Assembly (NCBI GenBank): GCA_013398175.1
Contig: VZRZ01002673.1
Location: forward strand, 198,554 to 262,553
Source: Climacteris rufus
Taxonomy: Eukaryota; Chordata; Aves; Passeriformes; Climacteridae
Direction: 5' to 3'
Length of the DNA stretch: 64,000 bases
The notes under the pieces are model-generated. The model was not told the origin of the DNA, ran no database searches, and worked only from the letters and a program-made list of their open reading frames with translations. This document shows positions 24,955 to 35,272 of the stretch, piece by piece. How positions within the stretch are numbered: the first letter of the stretch is position 1; each line of letters starts with the position of its first letter. A program made the position numbers and the translations under genes.

Positions 24955-25635
24955 GTAGGAAGACATTCCCTTGTTTCTTTTAGCTTGCAGTTGTTGGTTG
25001 GAAGTGAGAAGACATTCAGGTCACCTCAGAGTCTAAATCTGTCCTTTTTGCAGTGCAGCACAGACGTGGGGTGGGTATTGCCTGAGGTAAAACTCCCCAA
25101 AGTCTGCAGCCCATAACACACCTGCTGAGCATTGCAATGTCCATCTTAAGTCCAGAACTGACTTGGAAATCTCCGTCTAAGTAGTCAATGAATTGGTGTG
25201 TAGTGGGCAGACCTTGCTCTAATATCTAACTTGTTAGGGGGGGAAAAAACGGCAAGCATTTTAATCAAAAGCTGTAGTAATGCAGGAGAGCCCTGAGTGT
25301 CCAGTGCCAGCGTGTTTGGCTGCACACTGTCCCTCAGGAGAGAGGCCAGTGGGCTTCTGGCTGTGATGGAATGCGGAACCTTACTCTGGGGTGGGTGTGA
25401 GAGTCCCACCATAGTTGGGAGGATACTCAGAAGTGAAAGAGAAGAGATAAATCACCTTGTGACACAAAAGATGTCACATAACCATGGCAGAGATGGTGTA
25501 AATGGTGTCTGGTCAGGCAGGAGAGACGTGGAGGTCTCTGGTGAGGACAGGGTGAGGCACATGTGGGAAGTGGCACATAACCTGCAGCTGATTGCAGGGC
25601 AGTGTTGGTCAAAGCCTCTGTCCTGTTTTGAGCAG
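24955..25635 (+). other. HIPK2: HIPK2 intron 4
   Basis: GT-AG intron of 681 bases, phase 0. Nothing beyond unique sequence is seen. Confidence 0.9.
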
Positions 25636-25722
25636 ACACCAGATGATCATGAGGCGGAGACGGGGATTAAGTCAAAGGAAGCAAGAAAGTATATTTTCAA
25701 CTGTTTGGATGATATGGCACAG
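25636..25722 (+). CDS. HIPK2: HIPK2 exon 5: kinase insert segment
   Basis: Twenty-nine codons between GAGCAG and CAG|GTAAGA, phase 0 at both ends. It encodes TPDDHEAETGIKSKEAR followed by KYIFNCLDDMAQ, matching human HIPK2 at about residues 450-478. This charged insert between the C-lobe helices is a HIPK-family feature within the CMGC insert. Third positions are AT-rich compared with exons 11, 12 and 15. Confidence 0.97.
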
Positions 25723-26801
25723 GTAAGAGCATTGGTGAGTAACCAGCAAGATTGTTTGCATGCTTTCCAGCAACACTAACAAAAAGGAATTACAAGTTCT
25801 CTGTGCATCCTAATCTTGTCCCAGCTCCTGAAAAATACCAGGATTAGGCCTACCAAATTAGCTGTTATATGCTGCTTTGTAGGAGTGACTGCACATAGGG
25901 GCATGTGGGCTCAACGTGCTGTGGTGAAATAACCTTGGAAAATGGCTAAGGCATGTCTCTGAGTGTTGAAATCCTGCGTTTTCTCTTGTCTCTCCAGTGC
26001 TCTTCTGTATGGTCACTGGCAAGCCACTTAGTTCTCTGTGCTTTAATATTTCCAGTTGTTAAAGGGTGACATTGGAAATATTCACTATCACCACAGAAGC
26101 GTGTGCTCTCTGTAAAACATGGATGTTTGGGAGAATGGGAAGTACTAATTCACTGTGTCAATTCCATGTGGTGGTGAAAGCTAATTCCAGCAAAGCCACT
26201 TTTGTGACAAGAGTTTGTACTAACAAACAAACCGGTGTGCAACGTTGTCACAAAACTGGAGTGTGTGCTAGCAAAGTCTAGACATTGTAGCACAAGTAAA
26301 CATGCAGAAGTGGAGGACTGGAATCAGAGGAGACTATAAATGTATGAAGTAACATAACGTGTCTTTTTTTTCCTGGCACCTGATACACGAATGGTATGTT
26401 TCTCATAAACCTACTGACAATTTTTGTGTATTTTATGTATTTTTTGCTCTTAGGACACACAGATAAGTATCTGATAGCACAGTACTTTATATGATAAACA
26501 CACTGATCATCAGAGCTTGCCTGCTACCACATGGAAGCTGTTCATCTTCAGTGGAGGGTGACTAAGTGTTTCATTAGCCATTGACCCAGGCGAGCTGAAC
26601 GCTTAACAGTCTGTCTGGAGATGTGACATGCACAAGCCAGACGAGTGGCCACCACGGAATCCGCTGTGCCTCTTCAGCACTACTCCTTCAGACAGGGAGG
26701 CTCGCTGGGCATGTGCTCCAACGAGGAGTAAACAGGGTTTGCTGGAGACCTGACCATCTGCTCTTTCCCTTTGGCGCTCACTGCTGTCCTTTCTCCTTTA
26801 G
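25723..26801 (+). other. HIPK2: HIPK2 intron 5
   Basis: GT-AG intron of 1079 bases, phase 0, with a MIR-like fragment near 26005-26080 and otherwise unremarkable sequence. Confidence 0.9.
26005..26080 (-). mobile_element. MIR-like SINE remnant
   Basis: The + strand carries GGCAAGCCACTTAGTTCTCT, then a pyrimidine-rich block and CCAGTTGTTAAAGGGTGACA. This follows the reverse-complement MIR core 'gggcaagtcacttaacctctctgtgcctcagtttcc...ctgtaaaatgggg'. It is the clearest MIR match in the window and was judged by eye. Confidence 0.6.
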
Positions 26802-26986
26802 GTAAACATGACAACGGATTTGGAAGGAAGTGATATGTTGGTGGAAAAGGCAGACCGGCGGGAGTTCATAGATCTGTTAAAGAAGATGTTGACAATAGAT
26901 GCGGATAAGAGGATAACACCCATTGAAACTCTGAGCCACCCTTTTGTCACCATGACGCACTTACTCGATTTCCCTCACAGCACACA
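26802..26986 (+). CDS. HIPK2: HIPK2 exon 6: end of kinase domain
   Basis: The exon begins after TTTAG and ends CACA|GTACGT, splitting a histidine codon (phase 2). It encodes VNMTTDLEGSDMLVEKAD, then RREFIDLLKKMLTIDADKR and ITPIETLSHPFVTMTHLLDF. LLKKMLTIDADKRITP is subdomain XI, with the conserved arginine, and HPFV ends the catalytic domain. Human HIPK2 has LNHPFV where this copy has LSHPFV. Approximate human residues are 479-540. Confidence 0.97.
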
Positions 26987-29900
26987 GTACGTGGCTTTTG
27001 TTTCCCTTGGGTTTTGAATTGAGGGGTGAAGAGGAGAGTTGGTTGGGGTGCAAAACAAGTGCATCTGAGGGGCTTTGTTAAGATGTTTAACCCCTAAGTT
27101 TTAATCATTTTCTGGTTAAAAAAAAAAGAAAATTGCCAACTCCAAGTTGCAAGAATTGTGTTGTAGGTGCTTGGCATTTAAAACGCTGCAGCGTGTGCTA
27201 TATTAATTATGTAAATGTTCAATAATTACATATTTTTGCATTAAAATGCAGAAGAAATGATGCAATTAGTGCTGCAAGTATCAGTCTATCTCAAAGTAAT
27301 ATAGTCCTGATTGTTACTGGAATAATCTGGAGCCTTGTCTGCAGTGGGGAGCCAAACCTTCCCATCGTGCAGGGGTCAGTTTGGGACTGTTTGCTTTTTA
27401 AGGGAAGATCTGTTCTGCAGCAGGCTGTTTTACAGACCTGAGCAACAGAACAAGGAGTTCAATTTTCAGCTTTCTTCTTGTCCACCTGTGTCACCTTAAA
27501 TACCATGCCCTGACCTGAGGCAGCGTGTGGAATGGAGACAGGCTCCACTGCCTGATGGAGATGTGAAGAAGTCAGGCCTTCAAGCCTGACTGCCCCTTCT
27601 CCTCAGGCTGCATCACAGGGCATAGCAGCCTGAAATGCAGGATACCTGTACCCAGCACATTGCCCACATCCAGTTCATAGGGTCAGGCTTCTCAGGTGTA
27701 AGTGAAGAAGACACAAACACAGAGGGAATTTTCCAAAGCCTTCGGGACACGCAGCTCTGAACATCCTGCTGTACAGCCCTTGGCAGCTCAAGGTGCTTTT
27801 GCAGGCTGTCCCTTCCCCTTGACAGGAGAACAGTTATTGGCACAGGGCTGTATTTCAGTGGGTGCCATTTGCATGAGTGTTTAAAGGCTGTCAAGAGCTC
27901 AGGTACAAAATTAAAGGGGGCTGCTTGAAAAGCTGCAGAGCAACAGGTAACTGTGTCAGCTCCCCTGCCTGTATGTGTGGCTGCAGTATTTCAAGTTTGT
28001 TTAAGGTAGCTTTCCCTCTTTGAAGGAAATGTAGCTGCCTTTTTGTTACATTTATCACAAATAAGAGCAGCTGCTTGCCAGAAGGTAGTGGGTGCACGAT
28101 CTGTGTAGACCCAGACTTAGCCTGCACAGCCATCTTTGAGCAGTGTTACCTATAAATAGATAGTAAGTGATAAATGAAAACAAGATGGGAGATGATTGTG
28201 CTAAACAGGGAGAAAGTAAAGTTTCATATAAAAAGCATTCATAAATAAAAAATGACAGTATTTTCTAAGTATCATAGAGCATCATAGACAAAAGTCTCTT
28301 AATTTGCAACAGTCAGTCTGACTGTGCAACAACTGATTGTGTAAGATAGGAGAGATCTGTGACCTAATGCATTGCCGTCAGAAATCTTGCCACTAACGCA
28401 ACAGACCATAACCACATCTTCATTTCTGAAGTGCTCACTTGTGTGGCTGCTCAGGCAAAGCCCCAGAAAGACTGAAAATATCATTGGGGCCAATAGGAGT
28501 GAGAATTTTACCCAAATAAAGGATTCAGCATCACATCTCTGAACGCTAAATGCTGTGCCATCTGGGCACATAACCCTGCGCAGCCCCTCTTTGTTGGAAG
28601 CGGTGGCTGGCAAAGAGAGCAATAAGCTGTAACCAGCATGGCAAGTGCGTGGAAATTTTTCTGTGATTACTTGTGGTTTGGAGAATGGAAACTTCAAAGC
28701 CTTGAAAGGTGCAGGGAATTATAATCTCTCTTGGAAATAAATTGGGCAGCAGAAAAAGTGAGAATATATGAAAGCTGTAGCTTCTGGAAGGAATCTCTAC
28801 AATGGCACATTTCAGAGAGGCTGCAAGTTTGAGCAGCACAAGGGGGGCTGTTCTGCTTACTTAAAAGCAGACAGCAAAGTGATCTCAACTTCCCATTTCA
28901 CATATTTAACCTCCTGTCTCTTAAATTGCTGAGTACTCCTCAGACTTTCTGTCTGTTTTGCTTTGTCCCTGCCATTTCCACCCCCCTTTTTTTAAGTAAA
29001 AACACAGAACACAGTATTGCATTAGTAGAGCTTACACCTTGTTACATAAAACCATTTGATAACAGACACAATTCACCATATACAGAATATATACCAGTGC
29101 TTTTTTCTTTGTGCAGGGAGAATTATATTCATATTTGACTGGAAAAATGCCATCCAATAGCCTTCTATATTTATTTGATAAGTGTTTGATTTTGCTGGAT
29201 GTTCTGTGACCAACAGGTATAGTTCTGGAAGTGAATGAATATAATGTGCAGCTGTGCCTGGTGTCCTGAGCCTGTCTTGTCTGCAGGTGTTTATGGCCCA
29301 GATCCAGTTACCAAGATATTACGTGTAGGAAAGAGAGATGACCATTTGAGTAAGAGACAAGACAGGGGTAAAAAGATCCAGGTCCTCTTCCTCATCAACT
29401 TTGGGGGTCATATGAAGTTGATCCTTTTGAAGATACATTTTCTTAAAAACGTATCTTAAAAATTATGTGAGGATATACCCCCTACCTCCAACAGTTTAGA
29501 TCTTCACAAAACAATTACAGCTTATTTTTACTGCTTGGAATGTCTTTTCTTCCATGTTGGAATAATGGAAATAAAGTAAATGCCTTCATAATTTTTGAGG
29601 TTCTGTTTCAGACTCTGAGGTCACATTTGTAAAATCAGTTATTATAGAGGAATTGTGAAAAATCTCTTGGTTTTTAGATGTCAAAAAATGAGATTGTATT
29701 ACAAATACCATCTTGCACAGGTTTGCTGTGTTGTTATCTCTTAACCTCTGTATGCTTTGTTATTCTAATTATAAAAATGAAATACAGACAGTTTTGTGTA
29801 CTAGATGCCTGGTGTGCTCTAGCAATGTAGAGGGTATTTAATCTCCTTTGCTGGGGCACAAAATAGGATACTTCTCAAAATTTCCATTGCTATATCAATA

Positions 29901-30681
29901 ACATTTAAGGGAAAGTCAGTGTAGAGGAAGAAGCTGTAATGGTTCCCCTAGAGATCCACTTCTCAGTGTGAGATAACCTCAGAACCAGATTCCCTTGGGG
30001 CAGTGATGAATTTGATCTGGCATAACTTTTTTCTATATGAATTGTCCCACTGACTGCAAGAGGTGATCTCGTGTGCTTCAAGATAAGCATCTGCACAAGC
30101 ATTTAGCCAGGCAGGGGCAATGTTTCAGCTGCTTGGCTGGACTCTGCTCTCAGTGAACTACTTCTTAAAAGGAACATGGAAGATTTTTTAGGGGTCTCAG
30201 TGATCAAGAACAGTAAAATTCTTCCTTGCAAAAGATGTGTAAAACTACCTTTAGATTTGCATTGAGGCAAAAAGTGTGAGTTGTCTTTTCCTCTCAGACT
30301 CAAGCATCAGAAAAAAACCCAGTATCTTTTTTTCGTGCTCAGTCTCTTTCAGGCTTTTGAAATAGCCACTTTGTATTTCTTGCCCTGTCACCTAAAGAGC
30401 AACCAATTTGCTTGCTTGTTGTGACTTATATTGCAGTGCTGAGACCCATGGCAGCACCCAGGGGTCCCAGGGCAGCTGCTCTCATCTTGGCCTTCTTCAG
30501 TACAGGGTTAATCTGACTCTCCCTGGATAAGAGAGACCTGCATGAAATAGCAAAGGGCCTTCAGAGCCTAGAGAGTGCCAGGGGGAGCCTGGCCTGCTGT
30601 GGAGACCTTTTGCAGGGCCCCTGTGATGAACTGTTACCTGTGTTAGTCGGCTGGCTGATTTTGTTTGCCCTCCTTGCCCAG
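26987..30681 (+). other. HIPK2: HIPK2 intron 6
   Basis: GT-AG intron of 3695 bases, phase 2. An AT-rich stretch at 27170-27290 with TAATTA, ATGTAAAT and TTTTGCATTAAAATGCA strings looks like a conserved non-coding element. A weak MIR-like block lies near 29720-29830. No exon is seen. Confidence 0.85.
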
Positions 30682-30844
30682 TGTCAAGTCCTGCTTCCAG
30701 AACATGGAGATCTGCAAGCGGCGGGTGAATATGTACGACACGGTGAACCAGAGCAAGACGCCTTTCATCACCCACGTAGCCCCAAGTACATCGACCAACT
30801 TGACCATGACTTTTAACAACCAGCTGAACACAGTCCACAACCAG
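30682..30844 (+). CDS. HIPK2: HIPK2 exon 7: post-kinase interaction region
   Basis: The first base completes the histidine split from exon 6; 54 codons follow to CAG|GTAAGG. It encodes VKSCFQNMEICKRRVNMYD, then TVNQSKTPFITHVAPSTST and NLTMTFNNQLNTVHNQ. This is just after the catalytic domain and begins the region that binds homeodomain factors and other partners in HIPK family proteins. It is near identical to human HIPK2 (TTVHNQ there, NTVHNQ here). Confidence 0.97.
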
Positions 30845-33390
30845 GTAAGGCCATCAATCACAGGCAGCCAGGGCTTGAAACATTTATGTCAGGAGGGTCT
30901 AGAAGATGAAAAGCAAAGCAGCATCCCATTTAACAGGCTTGCCAAGAGATGTTGCCTTTTTACTCTCTTTCCTCTGCTCTTTTCCTCATTCTCTTTTCTT
31001 CAGGCAAGCAGTGATGTTGTGACATTTTGTGTGACGGTGAAATGTTCCCCTCATTGTTTATGTTGTTGTTGGGGTGATAAATCCTGCTTACTTGGGAAGT
31101 TGCTATGGGGAAAAAGCTCATTAGACCTTTTATGCAGCAAGCAGTACTTCACTCCCTGGGTCAGGCAGAAGTATTTGTGATTTTACAGCACTTCTTCAAA
31201 TTGGCATTGAAGTAAAAAGAACTTAAATTCTTTGTAACAGACACAGCACTGTAACTGATCAAAAGGGAAAAAAGAGTGGAGTGATAATGTTTACTCTTAT
31301 CACTCACTGGTTTTACTCCAGGGGCCACAGTTGGTGTGGGGACCATGTGCGTGTACCCCCACATTACACTCTAGTTTGATGGGCTCTGGCTTTATAATCG
31401 TGCTCTGTATTAGTTTTACTTGCTCCAGTGTTGGGGGGTGCTGTGTTAACAAATTTTATGTGACTAGCAGGCTAAGTTGTTTACTGTGGTACTGTGTGTT
31501 ACAGCAGTGAAAGGAAACTCTCCAGGGAGAGCACTCTAGGAGACTGAAGCTCAAGAAATAGCTGCTGTCTTTGAAGCCTTTTGGGAACAGGCTGCTCAGG
31601 ATTCACTCTAGAGATTGCAGGTGGCACTGCGGAAATGGTGTTTGGAAAGCAAGGGAGCTAAAGGAGTCTGTGTAGATGTGCAGCACGCTTCTGTGTCAGT
31701 CAGAAAACCAGACTTCATGACTCAGGTTTTGATGCATGTGATCACAGAAGGTCTTCTGAAACAATTCAAGAAGATACAGACAGAGATAGATCATGACTTG
31801 GTGTGATTGGGTATTAGTTACAAACACCAGTTCCCTTTCTAGGCTGTTTCTGAGATGCTGACTAAAGAATTGCATGCTACATGCTCCCCTAGGCCCCAGC
31901 TGCAGGGCAGACACACCATTTCTACCAGAGTTACTTGCAGGAAATGCAGACTTGCTTTCATTTCCTCACAACTCACTTGACATTAAGATCAGTTGTTGGC
32001 TGGGGAGATCCATGGTAATTTCTGAATTCTTGTAAGTGATGTGTGTTGTGAGCAGAACCAGTATCCCCAGTGTTCCTAGAAGAATTGGTAGAAATATTTC
32101 CAGGAAGGGTGTTTTAATTTGAATAAGCTTTAAGCCTTTCACAATTCTGTTCAAACATAATGCTCATCTTGGCTTTCTTTTGGTCCCTGTCTCTGCAAAA
32201 TATCTGGGGATTGCCTCCTTCCAGTTATGGCTGCTGAGATTACGAGTGTGGGAGCTGCTGTGGTTGCTGCTCACTGTGTTGCAAGGGAGAGCAGGTTGCA
32301 TTTCAGAGCCTCTGCACAGAGAGGAGATGAGGAGGAGGAGGAAGTGTTTTGTTGTTGCATCTATCATGGCTGTGGCAGTGCAGCATGGGCCCAGTGGCAG
32401 CCAGGGCAGTCCAGAATGCTTAGTCTGCTCTCTCCTGCACCTTGATCAAAGCCTCCTTCTGGGTTTGTACAGTCACCATGAAAAAGAGTTGTCTCACCTA
32501 TCTCCAGCAGTGTTGCTGGCACATTTGGATGGAGGGGAAGGATGGGTTCTGGTCTGGTAGAGCCTGGCTACCTAGGCATGAATGCTAAGAACATTTATTT
32601 AGAGCAGTGGCAGAGCTGTTTAGTTGTCTGCAACTGTTAGATTCAGTCCAAATTAAAAAGAGGGAAGTCTTCAGATTTCTAAATGTTTTTCAGAACTCTG
32701 GGCTGATTTTTTGGCTTTGCAACATCCCCGACTGGAGTTGCTGCTCTAAGAGATTTTAAAGACAAGCCGGGTGATGTTTTGACTTTGGAAGTATTAGTGT
32801 TACCTCCTGGTATGCCTTCTGATTGCTTCAAATTCCAAACATAATTCAAGGGACATGTGCCATCTTAGATACAAGGTATCTAAGAGGAAAGGCCAGAATG
32901 GATTTCCCTTCTCAGGGTGAGATTTTACGGGGCATGGAGGTGCTGAGTTTATTTTACCAAGGAAATGTGAGCAGCTTCTAGAGCTATGTACATGATGAGT
33001 GAACATGATTTGTGGATAACAACATTTTCTGAGCCCATAATCGTCATGCTGCAAATCAGAGCCAGTTGGGTGAGAAGTGGGGCTGCAGTTCTGCTGTAGG
33101 GAACGTGCTGTGTTTCTGAGCAGTACAACTGGTGCCGTGTGGCCGGAGGTCCCGTGGCATGGTACTGCTGTGGTTACTCAAGCAGATTGTGATCCTTTCC
33201 CCAGTTCTGCCCTTGTCTCCCTGCTCCTCAGTGTCTTGTTCTACCCCTTGTTCGCTGTTTTGTTTTGGTTTTTATTTTAGCTTACGCTATTTTACTTTTT
33301 TATTTTATTTTTTGGATTTTGCTTCTTCCGACGTACCCATCTCCCTCATTTTTTGTTTGTTTTTTGTTTTAATTCCCGTCATTCCTTTAG
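30845..33390 (+). other. HIPK2: HIPK2 intron 7
   Basis: GT-AG intron of 2546 bases, phase 0. The last 150 bases (33237-33390) are extremely T-rich and include a decoy acceptor, TTTATTTTAG, ending at 33280. Use of the decoy would add 110 bases and shift the frame. No mobile element is recognised. Confidence 0.88.
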
Positions 33391-33610
33391 ACCACCAACC
33401 TGGCTCCCACCTCCTCCAGTGCCACTATTTCCTTAGCCAACCCCGAGGTCTCCATACTAAATTACCAATCTGCACTCTACCAGCCCTCAGCGGCGTCCAT
33501 GGCTGCGGTGGCCCAGCGGAGCATGCCCCTGCAGACGGGAACAGCGCAGATCTGTGCCCGGCCAGACCCCTTACAGCAAGCCCTCATCGTCTGCCCACCA
33601 GGCTTCCAAG
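33391..33610 (+). CDS. HIPK2: HIPK2 exon 8: alternatively spliced segment in mammals
   Basis: The exon starts after CCTTTAG and ends CAAG|GTAAGT (phase 1). It encodes TTNLAPTSSSATISLANPE, then VSILNYQSALYQPSAASM, AAVAQRSMPLQTGTAQIC and ARPDPLQQALIVCPPGFQ. The first six or so residues (TTNLAP) resemble HIPK1 more than human HIPK2, which starts APSSTS. This start is the only visible acceptor that keeps phase 0 and the whole segment. An in-frame internal acceptor, CTCTACCAG ending at 33483, would skip 31 residues and mirrors the human isoform lacking 27 residues up to PSAASM. Confidence 0.96.
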
Positions 33611-35150
33611 GTAAGTGACAGTCTCACCAGGTTCATCACCTGCTGCTTCGTCCAACTCTTGTTGGAAATGAGTTTTCTTAGTGCAGGTCCTATGGCAGAA
33701 AGCTGGCCTAGTAAGTCAGAGAAGTCAGAGCAGTGAGGTTGTTGCAGATGGAAGTGTTTGCAATGGCAGAGGATCTTGCTGGCACCTCGGACATCATGAG
33801 TTGGAGGTAGCTGGTCTGAAACAATAGGGCAGATACTGAGATGGGGCTGGAAGGAAATGTGTGATACTTGTCATCCTGTGCCCTGAACAAAGTTTGGGGC
33901 TCTTCTGCCATACTGTGGTAAACTTGAAAGCTTTCCCACACAATAACAGTAAATCAGTACATACATAATGGGTCATACTATCAGTTCTCAGTGATTCAGT
34001 TGCTAAAAGGGGAACTCAGGAGGGTAATGCAGCAGGGAGCGTGGTGCTGGTGGATATGAGCTTTCTCTCTCATAACAGATGCTCATGACCACTTATGAGT
34101 ACAATTCCCTCAGCCTGCTGCAAGTGGCTCTGCCTATGTATACTAGTGGTAGGTACCACTGTCAGACAGCTTGGGAGATGATCAGAGTTAACCACTTGTC
34201 CTTCTCTTAACTTTACATGCTGTAGCAATTTAGAAAAACTAGCCAAGTATCTGTAGGAAGTGGTCTAAATAGACCTCGGTTCAGCTGGTGCAACTTCTGC
34301 TCTTCAGTTCTACAAGCCTGTCTGTGCAGCAGTCTCCAGGCACTTGTTAAATGTTCTGCAAGATTATCAAAGCTCTTTTGAACTAGAGAAGTTTAGCTAG
34401 ACCTCTTCTCCGTAGTTAAAATGCATCTCAAGGGTTTGACTTCAGAAGTGTATTGCTAGAGTAAGTAACCTAACATCTTCAGTTTGCTGTCTTGAGAAGG
34501 CTCTAAAGCAGAGGAGGCAGCACAGGCTGTGCAATGCACTGAGGTGGTGGAGAGGGAAGCTTCCTGCAGCTCAGTTCAGCTAATGTGGGGCTCAGTCAGT
34601 AGTGATGGGAGTTTGAGGTGTGCTAGAGCCTTTGAAACATGAGTTCCAAGAAGCTGTGCAAGAGAAAATCACCTGTCCCTGTCAAGGCTGAGGGAGTATA
34701 GAGTTCTGGATTCCCATCCCACTGTCCCACTTTGGTCTAAAGTGAGCATTCTCACATAGCAACAGGTTTTAGCTGACAAAGACCATTTTCTGTTGTTAAA
34801 CCAGAGAATATGGGTAAGAGAAGCCATTTGCTCCCGTCTCTTCCTTTTCTCCCTGAATTGCAATATTTCCCATGCATTTGAGGTACCCAAAAAATATGAA
34901 CTCCATTAATCCCTCAGTGCCTTTGAAAATGTCTTTTCTGCACCCTTATACACATATATTTGTGAACATTTGGTGGACATCTTTGGGCTAGGGTAGAACG
35001 TGGCACTCCGAAAGCTGATTATTCAGAGGGACTGAATACTGTCATTTCAGTGGACATAAGTGAGTGCCTTTAGGCACCTCTGAAAGCCAGACCCTGTTCC
35101 TAGCAGTGCTGCTGATGACTAATGCTGTACCTTCTGTGCTGGTGGAACAG
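33611..35150 (+). other. HIPK2: HIPK2 intron 8
   Basis: GT-AG intron of 1540 bases, phase 1. The acceptor region (about 35130-35150) is poor in pyrimidines and ends GGTGGAACAG, an unusually weak tract. Nothing else is recognised. Confidence 0.88.
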
Positions 35151-35272
35151 GGTTACAAGCCTCCCCTTCGAAGCATGCTGGGTATTCGGTGCGGATGGAG
35201 AACGCTGTTCCCATTGTCACTCAGGCTCCTGGGGCCCAGCCTCTTCAGATCCAGCCAGGACTCCTCGCACAG
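35151..35272 (+). CDS. HIPK2: HIPK2 exon 9
   Basis: The exon completes the split glycine and runs to CAG|GTAAGG. It encodes LQASPSKHAGYSVRMENAV, then PIVTQAPGAQPLQIQ and PGLLAQ, matching human HIPK2 in the p53-family and corepressor-binding middle region. No folded domain is visible. The acceptor is weak, but the frame and identity of the peptide leave no alternative start. Confidence 0.96.

Noticed and set aside
33277..33390. Earlier start for exon 8 at 33281
   Set aside because: It would add 110 bases, not a multiple of three, and break the phase-0 junction with exon 7.
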